Shown piece by piece: positions 44,927 through 49,514 of a DNA stretch of 49,514 nucleotides (its first letter is position 1; the number at the start of each line of letters is the position of its first letter). Source of the stretch: Flavobacteriales bacterium (GTDB taxonomy: Bacteria; Bacteroidota; Bacteroidia; Flavobacteriales; BACL11); the NCBI GenBank assembly GCA_018645865.1, contig JABGVU010000010.1, positions 1-49,514 of the forward strand, given 5' to 3'. The position numbers were made by a program, and so were the translations under genes. The notes below the pieces were generated by a model. It was not told the origin of the DNA. It saw only the letters and a list, made by a program, of their open reading frames with translations, and did no database searches.

Positions 44927-45994
44927 ATGTCTAAATTTAAAAGCGGGGTGCTTTCAGGAGATAGTGTGCAAGAAGTTTTTACGGATGCAAAAAAGAATAA
45001 ATATGCACTTCCTGCTGTTAATGTAACAAATACAAGTACGGTAAATGCAGTTTTGGAAACAGCAGCTGAACTTAATGCTCCAGCAATCATTCAGTTTTCA
45101 AGTGGCGGATGTCAATTCTTTGCAGGTAAAGGATTGTCAAACGAAAATAATGAAGCTACAATTGCAGGGGGAATTTCTGGAGCTATCCATGTGCATCAAA
45201 TGGCAGCATTATATGGAGTAAGTATTATTCTACATACCGATCATGCTGCTAAAAAGCTACTCCCTTGGATTGATGGACTTTTAGATGCTGGTGAGAAATT
45301 TTATGCTGAACATGGTAAACCATTATATTCATCACACATGATTGATTTATCAGAGGAACCTATTGAAGAAAATATAGAAATATGCAAAAAGTATCTTGAA
45401 AGAATGAGTAAAATTGATATGACACTTGAAATTGAATTAGGTGTTACAGGAGGTGAGGAAGATGGAGTCGACAATACTAATATTGATAGTTCAAAATTAT
45501 ACACTCAACCTGAAGAAGTATCCTATGCTTATGAAGAACTTATGAAAATTAGTGATAGGTTTACTATAGCTGCAGCTTTTGGTAATGTACATGGTGTGTA
45601 TAAACCCGGAAATGTTGTTTTAACACCTAGAATCTTGGACAACTCTCAAAAATATATTGAAGAAAAATTTGGAACTGAGAAACAGCCAATTAATTTTGTT
45701 TTTCATGGTGGTTCAGGGTCATCACAAGAAGAAATTAGAGAGGCTATTGGTTATGGTGCTATCAAAATGAATATTGATACTGATTTGCAGTGGGGTTTTA
45801 CAACTGGAGTGAGGGACTACTTTTTAGCTAATGGTGATTATGTAAAAACACAAATAGGTAATCCTGAGGGAGATGAAAAACCTAACAAAAAATATTATGA
45901 CCCTAGAGTTTGGATTAGAGCTGGGGAAATTACTTTTAAAGAAAGATTAACAAGATCATTTAAGGATTTAAATAACACAAATACAAACGTTTAA
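44927..45994 (+). CDS. fbaA: Class II fructose-bisphosphate aldolase
   Basis: The 355-residue zinc enzyme cleaves fructose 1,6-bisphosphate into two triose phosphates in glycolysis and runs in reverse for gluconeogenesis. Visible elements are LPAVNVTNTSTVNAVLE, the zinc ligand His in SIILHTDHAAK, ELGVTGGEEDGVD, GNVHGVYKPGNV and FHGGSGSS, which line the metal and phosphate sites. The length and the long form match the E. coli FbaA type. accD begins 3 bases after the stop, so the two are likely cotranscribed. Confidence 0.95.
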   Translation: MSKFKSGVLSGDSVQEVFTDAKKNKYALPAVNVTNTSTVNAVLETAAELNAPAIIQFSSGGCQFFAGKGLSNENNEATIAGGISGAIHVHQMAALYGVSIILHTDHAAKKLLPWIDGLLDAGEKFYAEHGKPLYSSHMIDLSEEPIEENIEICKKYLERMSKIDMTLEIELGVTGGEEDGVDNTNIDSSKLYTQPEEVSYAYEELMKISDRFTIAAAFGNVHGVYKPGNVVLTPRILDNSQKYIEEKFGTEKQPINFVFHGGSGSSQEEIREAIGYGAIKMNIDTDLQWGFTTGVRDYFLANGDYVKTQIGNPEGDEKPNKKYYDPRVWIRAGEITFKERLTRSFKDLNNTNTNV

Positions 45995-45997
45995 CAA

Positions 45998-46843
45998 ATG
46001 GATTGGTTTAAAAGAATAAAGGGAGGAATTACAACTTCCACTTACGAAAAAAAGGAAACTCCTGATGGCCTATGGCATAAATGTTCAAAATGCAAGAATA
46101 TCATAACTAACGAAGAGCACAAACACAATCTTTTTTGTTGTGTTAATTGTAATCACCATAGCCGTATAGGTTCTGAAAAATATTTTGCAATCTTGTTTGA
46201 TAACAATAAATTTACTGAACTTGATAGCAATATGAATTCTAAAGACCCTCTAACTTTTAAAGATAAAAAGAAATACCCTGAAAGAGTAAAAGAGATGCAG
46301 CAAAAAACAGGTTTAAAAGATGCTGTTAGAACTGCTTATGGCAAATTAAAAGGACAAGAAGTTGTTATTGCTGCTATGGATTTTAACTTTATTGGAGGTT
46401 CAATGGGTTCAGTGGTTGGGGAGAAAATTGCAAGAGCTATTGATTATGCGCGTGAAAACAAACACCCAATGATAATTATATCACAATCAGGAGGAGCAAG
46501 AATGATGGAAGCAGGAATCTCATTAATGCAATTGGCAAAAACATCTGCTAAATTAGCACTCCTGAGCAAAGCAAAGTTACCCTACATTTCTCTATGTACT
46601 AACCCTACTTTTGGTGGTGCTACTGCATCCTTTTCTATGTTAGGAGATATGAATATTGCTGAACCAGATGCTTTAATTGGTTTTGCAGGTCCTAGAGTGG
46701 TAAAAGAAACTATCGGAAAAGATTTACCTGAAGGATTTCAAACATCCGAGTTCTTACAAGAACATGGATTTCTTGACTTTATAATTGACAGAAAAGAGCT
46801 TAAAGAAAAACTATCTCAATTATTTAGAATTATTAAAAAATAA
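45998..46843 (+). CDS. accD: Acetyl-CoA carboxylase carboxyltransferase subunit beta
   Basis: The 281-residue subunit pairs with AccA to transfer the carboxyl group from biotin to acetyl-CoA, the first step of fatty-acid synthesis. It has a four-Cys zinc ribbon (Cys29, Cys32, Cys48, Cys51) and the carboxyltransferase core with [27 protein letters not shown] and [10 protein letters not shown]. Length matches the family. It lies directly after fba. Confidence 0.96.
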   Translation: MDWFKRIKGGITTSTYEKKETPDGLWHKCSKCKNIITNEEHKHNLFCCVNCNHHSRIGSEKYFAILFDNNKFTELDSNMNSKDPLTFKDKKKYPERVKEMQQKTGLKDAVRTAYGKLKGQEVVIAAMDFNFIGGSMGSVVGEKIARAIDYARENKHPMIIISQSGGARMMEAGISLMQLAKTSAKLALLSKAKLPYISLCTNPTFGGATASFSMLGDMNIAEPDALIGFAGPRVVKETIGKDLPEGFQTSEFLQEHGFLDFIIDRKELKEKLSQLFRIIKK

Positions 46844-46881
46844 ATTCTATTTTAAAAGGGTAAATTATTCAATTAGTTTAT

Positions 46882-46889
46882 TAAATTTG
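46882..46889 (+). promoter_or_regulatory. Candidate -7 box for rpsO
   Basis: TAAATTTG matches TAnnTTTG exactly. It lies 37 bases before the rpsO ATG at 46927, implying a leader of about 34 bases. No -33 TTG is evident. Confidence 0.4.
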
Positions 46890-46926
46890 CAGCCCATAAA
46901 TTAAAATGGTTTTAAAACAGAAAAAC

Positions 46927-47196
46927 ATGAATATAACAACACAAGACAAAGAAAAAATTTTTAAGAAATTTGGTAATGATGACAAGGATTCAGGATCAGT
47001 TCACTCTCAAGTAGCCTTATTTACTAAGAAAATTTCATATTTAACTGAGCACTTAAAATCAAATCGTAAAGATTACGGAACACAAAGATCATTACAACTA
47101 ATGGTAGGTAAAAGAAGAAAATTACTAGACTATTTAAAAGGTAAAGATATTTTAAAATACAGAGAACTAGTTAAAAATTTAGGTCTGAGAAGATAA
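46927..47196 (+). CDS. rpsO: 30S ribosomal protein S15
   Basis: S15 binds the central domain of 16S rRNA early in 30S assembly. From the ATG at 46927 it has 89 residues, the standard length. It contains the conserved SGSVHSQVALFTKKISYLTE, HLKSNRKDYGTQRSL and GKRRKLLDYLK. An ATG seven codons earlier would extend it beyond the family norm. A strong terminator separates it from pnp. Confidence 0.97.
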   Translation: MNITTQDKEKIFKKFGNDDKDSGSVHSQVALFTKKISYLTEHLKSNRKDYGTQRSLQLMVGKRRKLLDYLKGKDILKYRELVKNLGLRR

Positions 47197-47214
47197 AACA
47201 AAAACACAAACTGC

Positions 47215-47245
47215 AAAAAAGGCAATATTTTTTATTGCCTTTTTT
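47215..47245 (+). terminator. Intrinsic terminator after rpsO
   Basis: A 13-bp stem (47215-47227 with 47233-47245) contains GGCAAT/ATTGCC, has a five-T loop and is followed by T residues. It sits 18 bases after the rpsO stop and 26 bases before the pnp ATG. Confidence 0.85.
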
Positions 47246-47271
47246 TAATTTTTATAAACAAAGAAAACAAG

Positions 47272-49407
47272 ATGATAAAAGAAGAAAAACAAATTATTAC
47301 ACTACCAGACGGAAGAGGGATAACTATCTCAACTGGAAAATTAGCAAAACAAGCACACGGATCAGTTGAATTAAGAATGGGAAATACCCACATGCTTGCA
47401 ACTGTAGTCTCAAGCTTTGAAGCTAGAGAGGGAGTTGATTTTTTACCTTTAACAGTAGATTATAGAGAGAAATTTGCTGCTGATGGAAGATTCCCTGGAG
47501 GATTTTTAAAACGAGAAGGAAGACCAACCGATCAAGAAATATTGGTAATGCGTTTGGTTGACAGAATATTAAGGCCTATGTTCCCTAGTGATTACCATGC
47601 TGAGGTACAAATTATGATATCTTTAAATTCACATGACCCTAATGTAAAGCCTGATGCTTTAGCTGCACTCGCAGCTTCAACTGCAATAGCACTTTCTGAC
47701 ATTCCTTTTAACGGACCAATTTCAGAATGTAGAGTAGCAAGAATTGATGGGAGTTTCATAATCAACCCTTCATCAGCAGAATTAGAAAAAGCAGATATTG
47801 ACCTTATGGTTGGTGCTTCAGCTGATAGTGTAGCTATGGTAGAAGGAGAAATGAGCGAAGTTTCAGAAGCTGAAATGATTGAAGCAATTAAAATTGGACA
47901 TGAAGCAATTAAAGTACAATGTGCTGCTCAATTAGAATTAGCTGCGAAAGCTGGTGTTTCAGCTGAAAAGAGAGAATACTGCCATGAAAATCATGATGAA
48001 GATTTAAGAAATAGAATTAAAGCAGAAACTTATGATGCTGTTTATGCTGTAGCTAATGAAGGTTTAGGTAAAGATGAAAGATCAACTAAATTCAACGCTG
48101 TAAAAACAGATTGGATTGAAAGCTTGTCAGAAAATGAAGTTGAAGAATATGATTCAAAATTAATTGGCATATACTACCATGATGTTGAAAAAGAAGCGAT
48201 AAGAAATCTGGTGCTAGCAGAAGGAAAAAGGTTAGACGGAAGAGCAACAACTGATATCAGACCTATTTGGTGTGAAGTAGATTATTTATATAGTCCGCAT
48301 GGTTAATCTGTATTTACAAGAGGTGAAACTCAATCATTAACAACTGTAACATTAGGTTCAGCTACTGATGTCAACCGTTTGGATGGAGTAACTCATCAAG
48401 GATATGAAAGCTTCTATTTACACTACAACTTCCCTCCTTTTTCTACAGGAGAAGCTAGGATGAAATTTAATGTAAGTAGAAGAGAAATTGGTCATGGAAA
48501 TTTAGCGCAAAGAGCATTGAAAAAAATGATTCCTGCTGAAAATCCTTATACCGTACGTATTGTCTCTGATATTTTAGAATCAAATGGATCGTCTTCAATG
48601 GCAACTGTTTGTGCAGGCACTCTGGCACTTATGGATGCAGGAGTTAAAATCCAAAAACCAGTTTCTGGTATTGCAATGGGATTAATTTCTGATGAAAAAG
48701 ATCCAAGCAATTATGCTGTACTTTCTGATATTTTAGGTGATGAAGATCATTTAGGAGATATGGACTTTAAAATCTGTGGTACTACTGACGGTATTACTGC
48801 ATGTCAAATGGATATTAAAGTACAAGGATTGTCTTACGAAATTTTAGATAAAGCCTTAAACCAAGCAAAAGAAGGAAGATTACATATACTAGAAAAAATT
48901 ATTGATACAATTACAGAACCAAGAGTTCAGTTAAAACCTCAAACTCCTAAGATTGTTGTATTAAAAGTTCCTAAATCTACTATTGGCGGAATTATTGGAC
49001 CTGGAGGGAAAATCATTCAAGAATTACAAGCCTCAACTGAAACTAATATATCAATTGAAGAAGTAGATAATATAGGTGTTGTGGAAATTTTAGGGACAGA
49101 TCAAGAAAAAATTGATTTAGCAGTAGAGCAAATAAAATCTATCGCCTTTATGCCTGAAATTGGAGCAATCTATAAAGGAAAAGTAAAATCAATCATGCCT
49201 TATGGAGCTTTTGTTGGAATTTCTTCTAATACAGATGGATTAGTTCATATATCGGAATTAGCTTGGGAAAGAGTTGAAAATGTTGAGGATGTACTTAAGG
49301 AAGGAGATGCTATTGAGGTAAAATTAATTGCTATTGACGAAAGAAGTGGTAAATTAAAATTATCAAGAAAAGTACTTTTACCTAAGCCAGAAAAACAAAT
49401 AAAATAA
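47272..49407 (+). pseudogene. pnp: Polynucleotide phosphorylase, interrupted by an in-frame TAA
   Basis: The whole reading frame is PNPase, the 3'-5' phosphorolytic exoribonuclease of RNA decay: two RNase PH domains, then KH (GGIIGPGGK, about 570-580) and S1 domains, 711 positions in all. Codon 345 (48304-48306) is TAA in the same frame. The text reads [10 protein letters not shown], stop, SVFTRGETQ, where the family has LPSPHGSA followed by FTRGETQ. A single C to A change from TCA (Ser) would explain it; the Tyr replacing the usual Pro five codons earlier is also odd. Both sides are otherwise well conserved, including [17 protein letters not shown] real lesion, a sequencing error or recoding are the options. 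The N-terminal fragment alone lacks the catalytic second domain. Confidence 0.9.
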
Positions 49408-49482
49408 TTTTCTAAATATTGTAACCTTTTGCAAAATCATCCGTATAACCACTTTATGAAAATAAATAACTAAAAAAATCAG

Positions 49483-49514
49483 ATGAGACAACTAAAAATT
49501 ACAAAGCAGGTTAC
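49483..49514 (+). CDS. rpoD: RNA polymerase sigma factor RpoD/SigA, first codons only (partial)
   Basis: The window ends ten codons into a frame that starts ATG and reads MRQLKITKQV. MRQLKITK is the characteristic N-terminus of the Bacteroidota primary sigma factor, and rpoD commonly follows pnp in this phylum. The 75 bases before it hold no clear promoter element. Confidence 0.8.
   Translation, partial: MRQLKITKQV

Overview
The window reads as a chromosomal segment of an AT-rich member of the Bacteroidota, most likely Flavobacteriales-like. The evidence is: TAnnTTTG-type -7 boxes in front of many genes, a PorT homologue directly after the menaquinone methyltransferase gene, a secreted protease with a type IX secretion (T9SS) C-terminal domain, a DUF5916 protein, a BatA-like protein, an E1 dehydrogenase with fused alpha and beta halves, and the order rpsO-pnp-rpoD. 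I see no transposase, integrase, phage gene or CRISPR array. No stretch longer than 300 bases lacks a gene.

Layout. 1-3.7 kb: the end of trxB, then recQ, fmt and trmH on the plus strand. 3.9-17.0 kb: a tightly packed minus-strand operon of 12 genes for export of a surface polysaccharide. It is read from wza and wzc through nonulosonic-acid synthesis genes (a short NeuB and a NeuA fused to a HAD phosphatase), two sulfotransferases, three glycosyltransferases, a nucleotidyltransferase-like protein and an HPr-kinase-like protein to a Wzx flippase. It ends at a 14-bp perfect hairpin. 17.1-22.3 kb: the fused 2-oxoacid dehydrogenase E1, divergent from a 38-residue Cys-rich membrane protein, an LtaS-like enzyme, a diacylglycerol-kinase-like enzyme and a SUI1 protein. 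22.3-22.6 kb: tRNA-Leu(GAG) and tRNA-Lys(UUU).

22.7-32 kb: aroK, a PyrR-like phosphoribosyltransferase, a lipoprotein, sucC, DUF5916, lolD, a BatA-like protein and a dihydroorotase homologue that has lost its metal ligands. 32-44.1 kb: an M36 protease, a PhnP-like hydrolase, a conserved protein of unknown function, a TonB-receptor-like outer-membrane protein, an aminotransferase, a heptose-kinase-like gene, menG/ubiE, porT and a small zinc-ribbon membrane protein. 44.1-49.5 kb: a second SpoU methyltransferase, fba, accD, rpsO, pnp with an in-frame TAA, and the first codons of rpoD.

How it works together. The large operon would make a CMP-activated nonulosonate (possibly Kdn-like, because a phosphatase is fused to the synthetase), assemble and sulfate a glycan, flip it and export it through Wzc/Wza. 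A polymerase, an initiating sugar-phosphate transferase and an epimerase are missing and must lie elsewhere. The points most worth a second look are the kinase/nucleotidyltransferase pair in this operon, a T11 tract between the two elements of its candidate promoter, the interrupted pnp, and the catalytically degenerate dihydroorotase.
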